Source: Desulfococcaceae bacterium HSG9
GTDB lineage: Bacteria; Desulfobacterota; Desulfobacteria; Desulfobacterales; JAUCGF01
Assembly: GCA_030378005.1 (NCBI GenBank)
Contig: JAUCGF010000092.1
Span: 1 to 63,626, forward strand
Length of the DNA stretch: 63,626 nt
Direction: 5' to 3'
Shown here: in pieces, positions 1 to 8,572 of the stretch
Position numbering within the stretch: position 1 is the stretch's first letter
How the letters are laid out: every line of letters begins with the position of its first letter
Notes under the pieces: model-generated
Seen by the model: the letters and a program-made list of their open reading frames with translations, nothing else
What the model was told of the DNA's origin: nothing
The model's database searches: none
Made by a program: the position numbers and the translations under genes

Positions 1-57
1 GCCGAACTTGTAGTTTGGCATTCAGTGCCCGCTACTGCCAAACTACAAGTTCGGCAC
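1..57. repeat. Perfect 20-bp inverted repeat, palindromic element
   Basis: Arms 1-20 and 38-57 are exact reverse complements around a 17-nt loop, and the element may extend left of the window. It shares its arrangement and the central ggcattcag string with the dyad at 9784-9849, so both look like members of one dispersed palindromic family. No coding potential is seen. Confidence 0.75.
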
Positions 58-134
58 TCCGGAAAATTGTAAACTGACAAATGAAGGATGCCCATTATTT
101 TTAATAAAAAAGTTTGCTAAAATCGGCGATAGTA

Positions 135-163
135 TTGATTTATTGATGCTATTTGTGTATATT
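135..163 (+). promoter_or_regulatory. Sigma-70-type promoter for the CBS protein
   Basis: TTGATT at 135-140 and TATATT at 158-163 are separated by exactly 17 nt, about 60 nt upstream of the start codon at 224. Prediction by eye only. Confidence 0.5.
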
Positions 164-223
164 AAATCTTGATAATATAATCAAACAGATTCGGAAAGCC
201 AATTAATGATAAGGAGGAAAACA

Positions 224-694
224 ATGATTACTGTCAAAGATATAATGACAACCGATCTGATCACGGTCAACCCGGATACGGATGTTGCCAAGGTTGCCCA
301 AATACTGCTTGATAATCACATCAACGGCGCTCCTGTGGTGGATAATGATAATAATGATCATGTGGTGGGCATTATCTGCCAAAGTGATCTGATTGCCCAG
401 CAGAAAAAATTGCCCATTCCCACTTTTTTCACTTTTCTTGAAAGCGTTATTCAAGTGACATCTATGAAAGAGATAGATAAGCAGGTTAGCAAAATCGCCG
501 CGCTTACGGTATCGCAAGCGATGTCACCCAATCCGGTTACAGTAGAACCAGACACCGGCATCGAAACCGTTGCGTCTCTGATGGTCGATAACAATTTTCA
601 CACACTGCCTGTGATAAAAAACGATCTTCTAGTAGGTGTTGTCGGTAAAGAGGATGTTTTGCGTACGCTTATCTCGTCATCAACCAATCAATAG
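224..694 (+). CDS. Tandem CBS-domain protein
   Basis: A 156-residue soluble protein made almost wholly of two CBS domains (about residues 1-65 and 90-150). Each opens with the usual pattern of a short helix followed by T-V-x-P (MTTDLITVNPDT, then MSPNPVTVEPDT). A CBS pair forms a Bateman module that binds adenosyl ligands such as AMP, ATP or SAM and acts as an energy sensor. No attached catalytic domain is seen, so the target is unknown. I place the start at ATG 224, because AAGGAGG lies directly upstream; an in-frame ATG at 206 would put that site inside the gene. It appears monocistronic. Confidence 0.9.
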   Translation: MITVKDIMTTDLITVNPDTDVAKVAQILLDNHINGAPVVDNDNNDHVVGIICQSDLIAQQKKLPIPTFFTFLESVIQVTSMKEIDKQVSKIAALTVSQAMSPNPVTVEPDTGIETVASLMVDNNFHTLPVIKNDLLVGVVGKEDVLRTLISSSTNQ

Positions 695-711
695 CAGAAT
701 TTAAAAAACAG

Positions 712-737
712 GTCGGATTAGCAAGGCGTAACCCGAC
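712..737. repeat. Degenerate REP-like palindrome
   Basis: A 26-nt imperfect dyad related to the near-perfect palindrome at 16350-16375 (core GTCGGGTTACG, CTAACCCGAC). It lies between the convergent CBS and MaoC genes, where it could also fold as a terminator-like hairpin. Confidence 0.5.
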
Positions 738-770
738 AGGCGCTTTAGGTAGCTTAATATATTGATATTG

Positions 771-1199
771 CTATGCCTTAGGCGCTTTAGGCGGACTGAT
801 CAGGGCTTCACCGTCAATAACTTTATCACCATCCTGATTGATGCAAACAGTTTTCAGACGCAACCGATTTCTCGCCTTGACAATATCTATCACTTCCACA
901 CGAGCGGTAATCGTATCTCCGAAACGTACAGGTGCGGTAAATTTCAGTTCCTGTTTAAGATAGATTGCGCCGGCCCCGGGCAATTGCGTACCTATAATTG
1001 TTGAAATCAGGCCAGCGGAAAGCATACCATGAGCAATCCGGCCTTTAAAAAAGGTTTTTTCGGCATAGACTTCATTAATATGCGCAGGATTAAAATCGCC
1101 GGTTATACCCGCGTAAGCGTAAACATCGTGTTCTGTGATAGTTTTCGTAAACTCAGCGGTTTCACCAATTTTGAGTTCCTCGACAGTTTTACCGATCAT
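771..1199 (-). CDS. MaoC-like (R)-specific enoyl-CoA hydratase
   Basis: About 142 residues, the size of a single hot-dog MaoC/PhaJ-type hydratase, which hydrates trans-2-enoyl-CoA to (R)-3-hydroxyacyl-CoA. The hydratase motif is visible as AGITGDFNPAHINEVYA near residue 35, with the Asp and His of the catalytic dyad, followed by GRIAHGMLSAGLIS. A thiolase nearby on the same strand suggests acyl-CoA metabolism. Two adjacent ATGs exist (1202 and 1199). The second is better spaced from the GGGGG ribosome-binding stretch. A terminator at 1255-1291 separates it from dodecin, so it probably has its own promoter. Confidence 0.88.
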   Translation of the reverse strand: MIGKTVEELKIGETAEFTKTITEHDVYAYAGITGDFNPAHINEVYAEKTFFKGRIAHGMLSAGLISTIIGTQLPGAGAIYLKQELKFTAPVRFGDTITARVEVIDIVKARNRLRLKTVCINQDGDKVIDGEALISPPKAPKA

Positions 1200-1254
1200 C
1201 ATTCCCCCTGATTTGTAATCAAAAAATTATTATCAAATAAAGTGCCATAAAAAG

Positions 1255-1291
1255 AAAACACCGGGCGATGATTAAACATACCCGGTGTTTT
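1255..1291 (-). terminator. Rho-independent terminator after dodecin
   Basis: Arms AAAACACCGGG (1255-1265) and CCCGGTGTTTT (1281-1291) pair over 11 bp. On the minus strand the right arm is followed by a T-rich tract. It lies 30 nt beyond the dodecin stop. Confidence 0.85.
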
Positions 1292-1320
1292 TAAAAAATT
1301 ATATCACAAAGAGAAACATA

Positions 1321-1533
1321 TTAAGTTTGGTATTTAAATGAAATCAGAACCCGTGCGCGATATGCAACCACTTTGCCGTCTTCAACTTTCATATCAAGCT
1401 TATCGATTTCGGCGACACGCAGATCTCTGAGGTTTTTGCCAGCGGTCTCCACAGCATTTTTAGCTGCCTCTTCCCATGAATTCGGGCTTGAGCCTACCAA
1501 ATCAATAATTTTGTAAACGCTACTTTCACTCAT
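1321..1533 (-). CDS. Dodecin family flavin-binding protein
   Basis: A 70-residue protein matching the dodecin fold, which forms dodecamers that store or buffer flavins. Seen: the opening VYKIIDLVGSSPNSWEEAAKNAV, a central helix, and the closing strand VVAYRARVLISFKY; the length is typical. The start at 1533 follows a strong AAAGGAGG site. The longer in-frame version (to 1590) would bury that site, so I rejected it. It lies 180 nt downstream of the thiolase on the same strand and ends before a clear terminator. Confidence 0.92.
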   Translation of the reverse strand: MSESSVYKIIDLVGSSPNSWEEAAKNAVETAGKNLRDLRVAEIDKLDMKVEDGKVVAYRARVLISFKYQT

Positions 1534-1713
1534 CTCTTCCTCCTTTACCAGATTGGGTTGATAATTGGTTCTTTCCGTTTTGAATGACAACCATTCCTGT
1601 TTGTTTCACAATTAAAAAGCAAATGACCGTCATTCATTAATTAGGCTCTCATAGCATACTTTGAAGGCGTTTGGCAAATCTTTTTTCAACATCTTCACAC
1701 AACACAATATCAG

Positions 1714-3000
1714 CTAGCGAGTTATGGCCATGGCCATGCCCATGCCGCCGCCAATACACATGGAAATTAAACCGGTGGCCAGTCCCTCACGCTGCATATT
1801 ATGGATGGCTGTCACCATCTGGCGTGCGCCGGTGCATCCGATTGGATGCCCCATTGAGATGCCGCTTCCCAGAGGATTAGGAAAATCAACTTCAAGTCCC
1901 AGTTCACGAATACAGGAAATCGCTTGAGATGCGAATGCTTCGTTTAATTCAATATGTTCAAAATCGCTGATTGTCATGCCTTCGTTTTTCAACACCTTGC
2001 GCACTGCCGGAACCGGCCCTAAACCCATATAAGCCGGATCAAGCCCGCCGGATGCATACGATTTGATAGTTGCCATGGGTTCGATTCCCAACTCCTGCGC
2101 TTTATCCGCACTCATCAGTAAAACGGCCGCGGCGCCGTCATTGATACCAGACGCATTACCCGCTGTAACTGTGCCATCTTTTTTGAAAGCGGGCCGGAGT
2201 CTGGCCATTTTTTCCATATCAGTGTCCATGGGACGTTCATCAGTGTCAAAGGTGATATCCCCCTTACGTGTTTTAATAATCACCGGTTCAATTTCTTGAG
2301 CAAAAAGACCGTCAGTGATTCCACGGCGCGCCCGGTTATGGCTCAAAACACTGAGTTCATCCTGCTCCTGACGGGTGATTTCGTACATGGCGGCAATATT
2401 TTCAGCGGTGACGCCCATGTGATAGCCGTAAAAAATTTCATACAGGCCGTCAAAAACCATCAGGTCATGCACTTCCCCCACACCGGTAAGCGCCATGCGA
2501 TAGCCCCAGCGCGCGCTGGGCAGCGAAAAAGGAACCTGGCTCATATTTTCCTGGCCGCCGGCAATAATGACATCGGCCTGGCCGGCCATAATAGCTGTCG
2601 CGCCGTAAGCAATTGCTTTTAGCCCCGATCCGCATACTTTATTGAGCGTAAATGCCGGCGTTTCTTTGGGCAGACCGGCATTTATCATGGCCTGACGCGC
2701 CGTATTCTGTCCCTGACCGGTAGTTAATACGTTACCCATGACAACTTCATCAACGGTCACTGCCTGTAAGCTGGTATCCCAATCCGCATTTTGCTTTTCA
2801 AGATCAATCAAGCCCTGATCTTTTAAACGATCCGGCGAACACGCTTGCATTAAATCACTGGAAACGGGCCTCAAACCGGCGCGTTTTAGTGCGGCCTTAA
2901 TCACGATAGAACCTAATTCAACAACAGGTACGGTCTTAAGCGCACCACCAAATGTCCCAACCGGCGTTCTTGCGCCAGATACGATAACAACATCTTGCAT
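1714..3000 (-). CDS. Acetyl-CoA acetyltransferase (thiolase)
   Basis: A 428-residue thiolase that condenses or cleaves acetoacetyl-CoA or 3-ketoacyl-CoA. The nucleophilic Cys lies in NKVCGSGLKAI, the catalytic His in GHPIGCTGAR, and the second Cys in the C-terminal CIGGGMGMA. It is about 35 residues longer than typical thiolases (~393) because of an insertion after RAGLRPVS (about residues 44-78), before TVDEVVMGNV. Start ATG 3000 has AAGGAG about 8 nt upstream, and a sigma-70-type promoter lies at 3061-3089. Whether it acts in beta-oxidation or in acetoacetyl-CoA synthesis cannot be told from sequence. Confidence 0.93.
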   Translation of the reverse strand: MQDVVIVSGARTPVGTFGGALKTVPVVELGSIVIKAALKRAGLRPVSSDLMQACSPDRLKDQGLIDLEKQNADWDTSLQAVTVDEVVMGNVLTTGQGQNTARQAMINAGLPKETPAFTLNKVCGSGLKAIAYGATAIMAGQADVIIAGGQENMSQVPFSLPSARWGYRMALTGVGEVHDLMVFDGLYEIFYGYHMGVTAENIAAMYEITRQEQDELSVLSHNRARRGITDGLFAQEIEPVIIKTRKGDITFDTDERPMDTDMEKMARLRPAFKKDGTVTAGNASGINDGAAAVLLMSADKAQELGIEPMATIKSYASGGLDPAYMGLGPVPAVRKVLKNEGMTISDFEHIELNEAFASQAISCIRELGLEVDFPNPLGSGISMGHPIGCTGARQMVTAIHNMQREGLATGLISMCIGGGMGMAMAITR

Positions 3001-3060
3001 GTGTGAATTCTCCTTATTATAATTCAAATGAACAGATTAAAAGCAAACCGAAACATACGC

Positions 3061-3089
3061 ATATAAAGTTTTACTTTCACCTTTGTCAA
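3061..3089 (-). promoter_or_regulatory. Sigma-70-type promoter for the thiolase
   Basis: Read on the minus strand, TTGACA (3084-3089) and TTATAT (3061-3066) are 17 nt apart, giving a leader of about 55 nt before ATG 3000. Confidence 0.6.
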
Positions 3090-3130
3090 TGAAATATACG
3101 AATGTTATTTAAAACACAGTGGTATAAAGC

Positions 3131-3159
3131 TTGACATTCATAGCAGTAGTTACTAGATA
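3131..3159 (+). promoter_or_regulatory. Promoter candidate for the ExeA-like gene
   Basis: A perfect TTGACA (3131-3136), 17 nt, then TAGATA (3154-3159). The weak -10 overlaps the dyad at 3156-3186, which fits a regulated promoter. Confidence 0.45.
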
Positions 3160-3186
3160 TTCAGATAAAAGGATTATCTAAATATC
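3156..3186. promoter_or_regulatory. Operator-like dyad over the -10 region
   Basis: Arms GATATTCAGATAA (3156-3168) and TTATCTAAATATC (3174-3186) pair at 12 of 13 positions around AAGGA. The position, overlapping the -10 and start site, suggests a repressor site. No regulator gene is adjacent. Confidence 0.45.
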
Positions 3187-3272
3187 AGGTTGCTCCAAGT
3201 TATTGCGTTGCTCCCCGATCCTGATGTCAAAACTCAATTTTACACAATTCTGCAAAAAAGCAATTATAATCA

Positions 3273-5093
3273 ATGTATCTGAAATATTTTAACCTGAATA
3301 GCCTGCCATTTGAAAATTCACCAGACCCCGAATTTTTTTTTATGGGCTATCGCTACCGGGAAATTTTGGCTTTGATGATTCACGGCGTTGTTTCCCGTAA
3401 AGGTTTAATTTGTATTTCGGGGCAGATCGGAAGCGGCAAGACGACACTGGCGACAGTGCTGGTCGGCTACCTACCGGCCGATGCCATAGTGATTAATATG
3501 GCTCATCCGAAAGCCGATCCGGATGAAATGCTAGCCTATTTAGCCCACCAATTAGGTATGGTTGAATATCCCGACACCCCTCTTTTGTTGACTGAAGCTA
3601 TCCGGCAGGAATTGATTAAACTTGATAACGCAGATAGGCACTGCGTACTGATTATTGATGAGTCTCAATATATGAGCGATGCCTTGATGCAGGAAATTGT
3701 GGTTCTGACGAATCTCGAAACGCCGCAGCGTAAATTGATTCAGATACTTATGCTGGGGCAGAAAGAGTTTATCACTAAACTTAACCGTCCTGAACTGCGC
3801 CAGTTAAAGCATCGCATTTTTGTTACGCGCACATTAGCGGCAATGGATGCGGACCAGTCTTTTCAGTATATCAAACACCGTTTGCAAGTCGCTGATGGTG
3901 ATACCGCTCTTTTTTCATCGGATGCACTTGAGTTGATATTTCAATATTCCGGCGGAATTCCCCGACTGATTAATCGTTTGTGTGATGCCGCTCTTTTGGG
4001 AGCTTTTACAACTCAAAAGCAAAGAGTTGAAAAGGAAGACGTGCGCAACGCCAATATTGATCTGGGAATGGGACTGGAGACCCGCGTTTCTGCTTCTCAC
4101 GAGCAAACTCGTTCTCACAGGCAAACTCGTAAACGATCTGTCATGCACCGGCCGACAGGGTCTGCTGATACACCCACATCAAAAATACAAGCGGCACCAT
4201 CATCGCCGGTTAAATCATCTGAATCTGACGGTACTTTAAAAAAGGGGGGCCTGATTCAAAAAAAAACTTCGGCCGCGCCCGGTTTGGTCTCTGACCGCTC
4301 TTCTGATAAGATGCCTTCTATCCGCAACCATAAAATGGCATCCACCTCGGCACGTCCGAAACGTAGAAATCCCAGCACGAAATTTCTCCTGTCCCTGTTT
4401 GTGATTGCTATCTTAGCTACGGCCATTATTCTTAATTTGCGTGGCAAAAATTTGAAATCTGCATTTATGAGTGAAATTAAGATCAAACCGCCGCAAAAGA
4501 AGCGGCAACCCCTTTTTGATGACCAGATCGTTTCTCCTGCTTCGAGTCAGCCTGTACCCTCTGAACAACTTTTGGCAAAGAAATCAGCGATTGAAACGTC
4601 CACGCTGCCGGATACCCTTCTTGCTGACCCAATTGTTTCTCCTGCTTCGAGCCAGCCAGTACCCTCTGAACAACTTTCGGCAAAGAAGTCAGCAAATGAA
4701 ACGCCCGCGCTGCCGGAAAAAGAGCAGGTGACCGAGGAGCAGATTAAAGAGATCGTTGAGTCATGGCGTAAAGCCTGGGAGGAAAAGCGTCTTGATGATT
4801 ATATTGCCTTTTATCATTTGGATTTTGTAAGTAAGAATAAAAATCTGGTAGCATGGGAAAAATACAAAAAAATATTGAACCTTCGCAATAAAAAGATCAG
4901 CGTAAAAATTTCTAATGTAAAAGTGTGCCTTTCCGAAAGCAGGGTATATGTAGGGTTTCGGCAGTATTATCGTTCCGACTCCTTTAAAGAAGACAATTTT
5001 AAGCTATTGGAACTTAAAAAGCATAAAGGTTTATGGAAAATTTACAGAGAGAAGATGGTCAAATCTAATCAGCTAAACATTGCTGTACCTTAA
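3273..5093 (+). CDS. ExeA/GspA-like AAA+ ATPase with C-terminal NTF2-like domain
   Basis: 606 residues. The opening YFNLNSLPFENSPDPEFFF is typical of the ExeA/GspA family, which couples ATPase activity to envelope (peptidoglycan/secretin) functions. Walker A is GQIGSGKTT (residues 50-58) and Walker B is VLIIDE (125-130). A basic linker leads to one membrane helix (about 371-389). Two tandem 35-residue repeats follow (about 419-488, each with IVSPASSQPVPSEQL). The last ~110 residues (IVESWRKAWEEKRLDDYIAFY onward) resemble the NTF2/Cds6-like domain found on L,D-transpeptidases. Topology: ATPase in the cytoplasm, tail outside. A SPOR-like gene follows after 17 nt. The ribosome-binding site is weak. 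Confidence 0.85.
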   Translation: MYLKYFNLNSLPFENSPDPEFFFMGYRYREILALMIHGVVSRKGLICISGQIGSGKTTLATVLVGYLPADAIVINMAHPKADPDEMLAYLAHQLGMVEYPDTPLLLTEAIRQELIKLDNADRHCVLIIDESQYMSDALMQEIVVLTNLETPQRKLIQILMLGQKEFITKLNRPELRQLKHRIFVTRTLAAMDADQSFQYIKHRLQVADGDTALFSSDALELIFQYSGGIPRLINRLCDAALLGAFTTQKQRVEKEDVRNANIDLGMGLETRVSASHEQTRSHRQTRKRSVMHRPTGSADTPTSKIQAAPSSPVKSSESDGTLKKGGLIQKKTSAAPGLVSDRSSDKMPSIRNHKMASTSARPKRRNPSTKFLLSLFVIAILATAIILNLRGKNLKSAFMSEIKIKPPQKKRQPLFDDQIVSPASSQPVPSEQLLAKKSAIETSTLPDTLLADPIVSPASSQPVPSEQLSAKKSANETPALPEKEQVTEEQIKEIVESWRKAWEEKRLDDYIAFYHLDFVSKNKNLVAWEKYKKILNLRNKKISVKISNVKVCLSESRVYVGFRQYYRSDSFKEDNFKLLELKKHKGLWKIYREKMVKSNQLNIAVP

Positions 5094-5110
5094 AAACCAA
5101 AAATCATAGG

Positions 5111-5494
5111 ATGCTTTTTAAAGAGAATCAAACCAAAATCAAGATGAAACAAGGGAAGAACGATGTCCGCTTTAATATTTTTTCAGGTTATTTTGAATCT
5201 GTTGAACAGGCTGCGCTCGCCATAAAACAGCGGCAAACGAATACCGCTACCGATAGCGGTATTGTCATGAAAACGCCTTATGCGGCGCGTATCGGTGTTT
5301 ATTCATCTGCGGATGCCTTAAATGCCCGGAAGCAGTTGCTTGAGCAGGCTGGTTATGCGCCCTATTGTATTCCCGTTGAACATCTAAAACAAACGCAATT
5401 ATATGTCGGCGCTTTTTATACGTTTCAGGATGCTGAAAATAAATGTTCAGAATTGATTGATAGTGGGATTCAATGTGAGGCGGTTGAACGATAG
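5111..5494 (+). CDS. Small SPOR-like protein
   Basis: 127 residues with two SPOR-like halves: AARIGVYSSADALNARKQLLEQAGY (about 55-80) and QLYVGAFYTFQDAENKCSELIDSG (about 97-121). SPOR domains bind denuded peptidoglycan glycans, which would suit the neighbouring envelope ATPase. No signal peptide or membrane segment is visible, which is odd for a peptidoglycan binder. An alternative start is ATG 5144, and no clear ribosome-binding site marks either. It is probably cotranscribed with the upstream gene. Confidence 0.65.
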   Translation: MLFKENQTKIKMKQGKNDVRFNIFSGYFESVEQAALAIKQRQTNTATDSGIVMKTPYAARIGVYSSADALNARKQLLEQAGYAPYCIPVEHLKQTQLYVGAFYTFQDAENKCSELIDSGIQCEAVER

Positions 5495-5535
5495 TTCCAA
5501 TTAGTGCCTTAAAAGTGAAAGAAAAGGCAAAAAAA

Positions 5536-5560
5536 AATGAGGGTCGTTTTGACCCTCATT
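5536..5560 (-). terminator. Terminator of the valS-tRNA unit
   Basis: AATGAGGGTC (5536-5545) and GACCCTCATT (5551-5560) pair perfectly. On the minus strand the hairpin is followed by an unbroken T run, so it ends transcription coming from the tRNA genes. The plus-strand side lacks a T run. Confidence 0.88.
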
Positions 5561-5600
5561 GATATTGCATGTGCAGGCAAATTATATGAACTATTGAAAA

Positions 5601-5678
5601 TGGCGTCCCCAACCGGATTTGAACCGGTGTTGCTGGCGTGAAAGGCCAGTGTCCTGGACCTGACTAGACGATGGGGAC
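5601..5678 (-). tRNA. tRNA-Glu (UUC)
   Basis: Cloverleaf with acceptor GTCCCCA/TGGGGAC, anticodon loop CTTTCAC (anticodon TTC), discriminator G and an encoded CCA. It lies just downstream of tRNA-Lys and upstream of the terminator. Confidence 0.95.
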
Positions 5679-5691
5679 GCAAGATATCAAA

Positions 5692-5764
5692 TGGGCCGTG
5701 CGTGGCTCGAACACGCGACTCTCTGCTTAAAAGGCAGATACTCTACCGACTGAGTTAACGGCCC
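5692..5764 (-). tRNA. tRNA-Lys (UUU)
   Basis: Acceptor GGGCCGT/ACGGCCC, anticodon loop CTTTTAA (anticodon TTT), discriminator A, no encoded CCA. It follows valS by about 96 nt on the same strand. Confidence 0.95.
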
Positions 5765-5860
5765 CTGTAAAAAACCACTCCTTATAGACCGATAATTTAA
5801 GGCTGTCAAGTAAAAAACACATATAAAATATTTTTTTTGATGCCTGCATTTTTTCCCTGA

Positions 5861-8515
5861 TTACCCTTCAATTTCGCTGATTTTAATCAAATTGGCCTGT
5901 ATTCGATCATGCTTCTCCGCCAATGCGGTATATTTGTCCCTTACTTTGGTAACCACAGCTTCGGGTGCTTTGTCTAAAAAATCCCGGGTGTTCAGTTTTT
6001 TGGATACGCCGGTCATCTCTTTTTCCAATTTGCCAAGCTCTTTTTTCAGACGGGCAATTTCTTTATCAATATTGATGACACCCCCCAAATGTACAAAAAT
6101 GGTGATATCTTCAAAAACGGCGGTTGCTGTTGAAGCCGGTTTATCGCCTGATGCGGTGATTTCCAACCCATCTAATTTAGCAATATTACAAATAATGGCC
6201 TGATTTTCAGCGGCGGTTTTGCGAGCGGATTCATTTTCAGTGCGGATAACGGCTTTTAGTTTCAAAGCAGGCGTAATGTTCATCTCTCCACGGATATTTC
6301 TGATTCCGGTGATAACCCCTATTATAAGCGCCATATCAGCTTCGGCTTCTGAATCGGGCTTCTGCTTTTTTAAATCCGATGGAAAATCTGCCTGCATAAT
6401 CGAACCCTGAGTTCCCGGGAGCTTGTGCCATATCTCTTCCGTAACAAAGGGCATAAACGGATGAAGCAAAATCAGCAGATTTTTTAAAACATGCCACAAC
6501 ACGCTTTTAGCAGCATTTTGTCGCGCTTCATCGGAATCGTCATAAAGTGCCGGTTTTATAATTTCCAAATACCAGTCACAAAACTCATGCCAGACAAATT
6601 GGTACAACGTATTGGCAGCCTCATTGAAGCGATAATCGTCAAGCGCATCAGCAACAGTTGTTGTAACACGCGCCAGGCCGGATAAAATCCAGCGGTCCGG
6701 CGGAGTCAGCAGCTCAGGCGGTGCCAATTCATATTCTTTTTGAAGGTGCATCAGAGTGAAACGCGAGGCATTCCAAAGTTTATTAACAAAATGGCGATAG
6801 CCTTCCACCCGTTTTTCCGACATTTTAATATCACGGCCCTGGGCTGCAAAAGCGGCTAAGGTAAAACGAAACGCATCCGTTCCATAAGTTTCGATAACGG
6901 TCAGCGGATCAATCACGTTACCTTTGGATTTGCTCATCTTCATACCTTGTTCATCCCGCACCAGAGCATGAATATACACATCTTTGAAAGGCACTTCATC
7001 CATAAACCGCAGACCGAACATCATCATGCGCGCCACCCAGAAAAAAAGAATGTCAAATCCGGTGATCAGCACAGATGTTGGGTAAAAGGTATCAAGCAAA
7101 GGCGTTTTATCCGGCCATCCCATAGTGGAAAACGGCCATAACGCGGAACTGAACCATGTGTCCAAAACATCCGTATCCTGCATCAGATCATCAGATCCGC
7201 ATGCGTTGCATTTTTCAGGCGTGTCCATCTCGATCATTATTTCTTTGCAGGCGCCGCACGTCCAAGCCGGAATACGGTGTCCCCACCATATCTGGCGTGA
7301 AATGCACCAATCTCTGATATTTTCCATCCAGTCGTAATAGGTGGCTTCCCATATTTTGGGAATAATGCGCGTTTCGCCGTTTTTTACCGAAGCAATCGCT
7401 TTTTCCGCCAAGGGCTTTGTTTTTACAAACCATTGCTTGGATAAGTTCGGCTCAACAGCAGTTTTACAGCGATAACAATGCCCCACGCCATGTTGATACG
7501 CTTCCGTTTTTTCCAGAAGCCCGTCCTTTTTTAAGGCTTTTAAAGCGGCTTTGCGGCAGGCATAGCGTTCAAGTCCTTTAAAATCCCCGGCGCCTTCGGT
7601 CATAAAGCCATTGTCATCAATCACTTTAACGCTGGCAAGGCCATGCCGATTGCCGATTTCAAAGTCGTTAGGATCATGTGCAGGTGTAATTTTCAACGCA
7701 CCGGTACCAAAAGACATTCCCACATATTTATCTCTGATAATGGGTATTTTTTTGTTGAGCAACGGTAAAACCACTTCTAATTCAGTGAGATTCAGATAGC
7801 GCTCGTCATCCGGATTGACAGCCACGGCAGTATCACCAAACATCGTTTCCGGACGTGTGGTGGCAACTGTCAATCCGCCGGAACCATCAACAAACGGATA
7901 GCGAATATGATACAAGAAGCCATCTGTCTCTTCATGTTCTACTTCAAGATCGGAAAGCGCGGTATGGCAACGCGGACACCAATTGATAATATAGTTACCG
8001 CGATAAATCAGGCCCTGATTGTAAAGCTCTACAAAAACTTTACGAACGGCGCGTGACAAACCTTCATCCATCGTAAAACGTTCACGCTTCCAATCACATG
8101 AAGCGCCGAGACGCTTGAGTTGGTTAATAATGGCGCCGCCCGATTGATGTCGCCACGCCCAAACTGTTTCAATAAATTTGTCACGTCCCAATTGGTCGCG
8201 ATTTTTACCCTCTTGAGCCAGTTGCTTTTCGACTACATTTTGCGTGGCAATACCGGCATGGTCGGTGCCGGGCATCCATAACACATTATCACCGCATAAC
8301 CGACGGTAGCGGCAAAGAATATCTTGCATGGTAACATTCAGAGCATGTCCCATGTGAAGCACGCCAGTAACATTGGGCGGTGGAATGACTATCGAATAGC
8401 CAGGACGCTCGCTTTTCTCGGCAGCGGCAAAAAATTGTTCATCTTCCCAATACTGGTACCATCGTTTTTCAACATCATGCGGGGTGTATCCCTTGTCTAA
8501 CAAATCAGAAGCCAT
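5861..8515 (-). CDS. valS: Valyl-tRNA synthetase
   Basis: 884 residues, a usual length for the family; charges tRNA-Val. The class I signatures are present: PPPNVTGVLHMGHALN (HIGH-type) near residue 45 and KMSKSKGNVIDP further on. Cysteine pairs in the editing/catalytic region (CPRC, CGAC, CNAC) indicate zinc ribbons. The C-terminus is a lysine/glutamate-rich coiled coil (IDKEIARLKKELGKLEKEM) as expected for ValRS. The ribosome-binding site is AAGGA upstream of ATG 8515, and a terminator-like hairpin lies 25 nt upstream. tRNA-Lys and tRNA-Glu follow. Confidence 0.97.
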   Translation of the reverse strand: MASDLLDKGYTPHDVEKRWYQYWEDEQFFAAAEKSERPGYSIVIPPPNVTGVLHMGHALNVTMQDILCRYRRLCGDNVLWMPGTDHAGIATQNVVEKQLAQEGKNRDQLGRDKFIETVWAWRHQSGGAIINQLKRLGASCDWKRERFTMDEGLSRAVRKVFVELYNQGLIYRGNYIINWCPRCHTALSDLEVEHEETDGFLYHIRYPFVDGSGGLTVATTRPETMFGDTAVAVNPDDERYLNLTELEVVLPLLNKKIPIIRDKYVGMSFGTGALKITPAHDPNDFEIGNRHGLASVKVIDDNGFMTEGAGDFKGLERYACRKAALKALKKDGLLEKTEAYQHGVGHCYRCKTAVEPNLSKQWFVKTKPLAEKAIASVKNGETRIIPKIWEATYYDWMENIRDWCISRQIWWGHRIPAWTCGACKEIMIEMDTPEKCNACGSDDLMQDTDVLDTWFSSALWPFSTMGWPDKTPLLDTFYPTSVLITGFDILFFWVARMMMFGLRFMDEVPFKDVYIHALVRDEQGMKMSKSKGNVIDPLTVIETYGTDAFRFTLAAFAAQGRDIKMSEKRVEGYRHFVNKLWNASRFTLMHLQKEYELAPPELLTPPDRWILSGLARVTTTVADALDDYRFNEAANTLYQFVWHEFCDWYLEIIKPALYDDSDEARQNAAKSVLWHVLKNLLILLHPFMPFVTEEIWHKLPGTQGSIMQADFPSDLKKQKPDSEAEADMALIIGVITGIRNIRGEMNITPALKLKAVIRTENESARKTAAENQAIICNIAKLDGLEITASGDKPASTATAVFEDITIFVHLGGVINIDKEIARLKKELGKLEKEMTGVSKKLNTRDFLDKAPEAVVTKVRDKYTALAEKHDRIQANLIKISEIEG

Positions 8516-8539
8516 AAATTTTTTCCTTCACAAAAAAAT

Positions 8540-8572
8540 GACGGGGTTGAAGCAAACTTCATCGCACCCGTC
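8540..8572 (-). terminator. Terminator or attenuator hairpin upstream of valS
   Basis: On the minus strand, GACGGGTGCGATGAAG pairs with CTTCAACCCCGTC (one bulge), followed by ATTTTTTT, ending about 17 nt before the valS ribosome-binding site. It either ends the upstream CDF transcript or attenuates valS. No T-box signature was seen. Confidence 0.65.

Noticed and set aside
738..791. 12-bp direct repeat AGGCGCTTTAGG flanking the MaoC stop
   Set aside because: Short, one copy is coding sequence (KAPKA), and there are no other signs of an insertion or attachment site.
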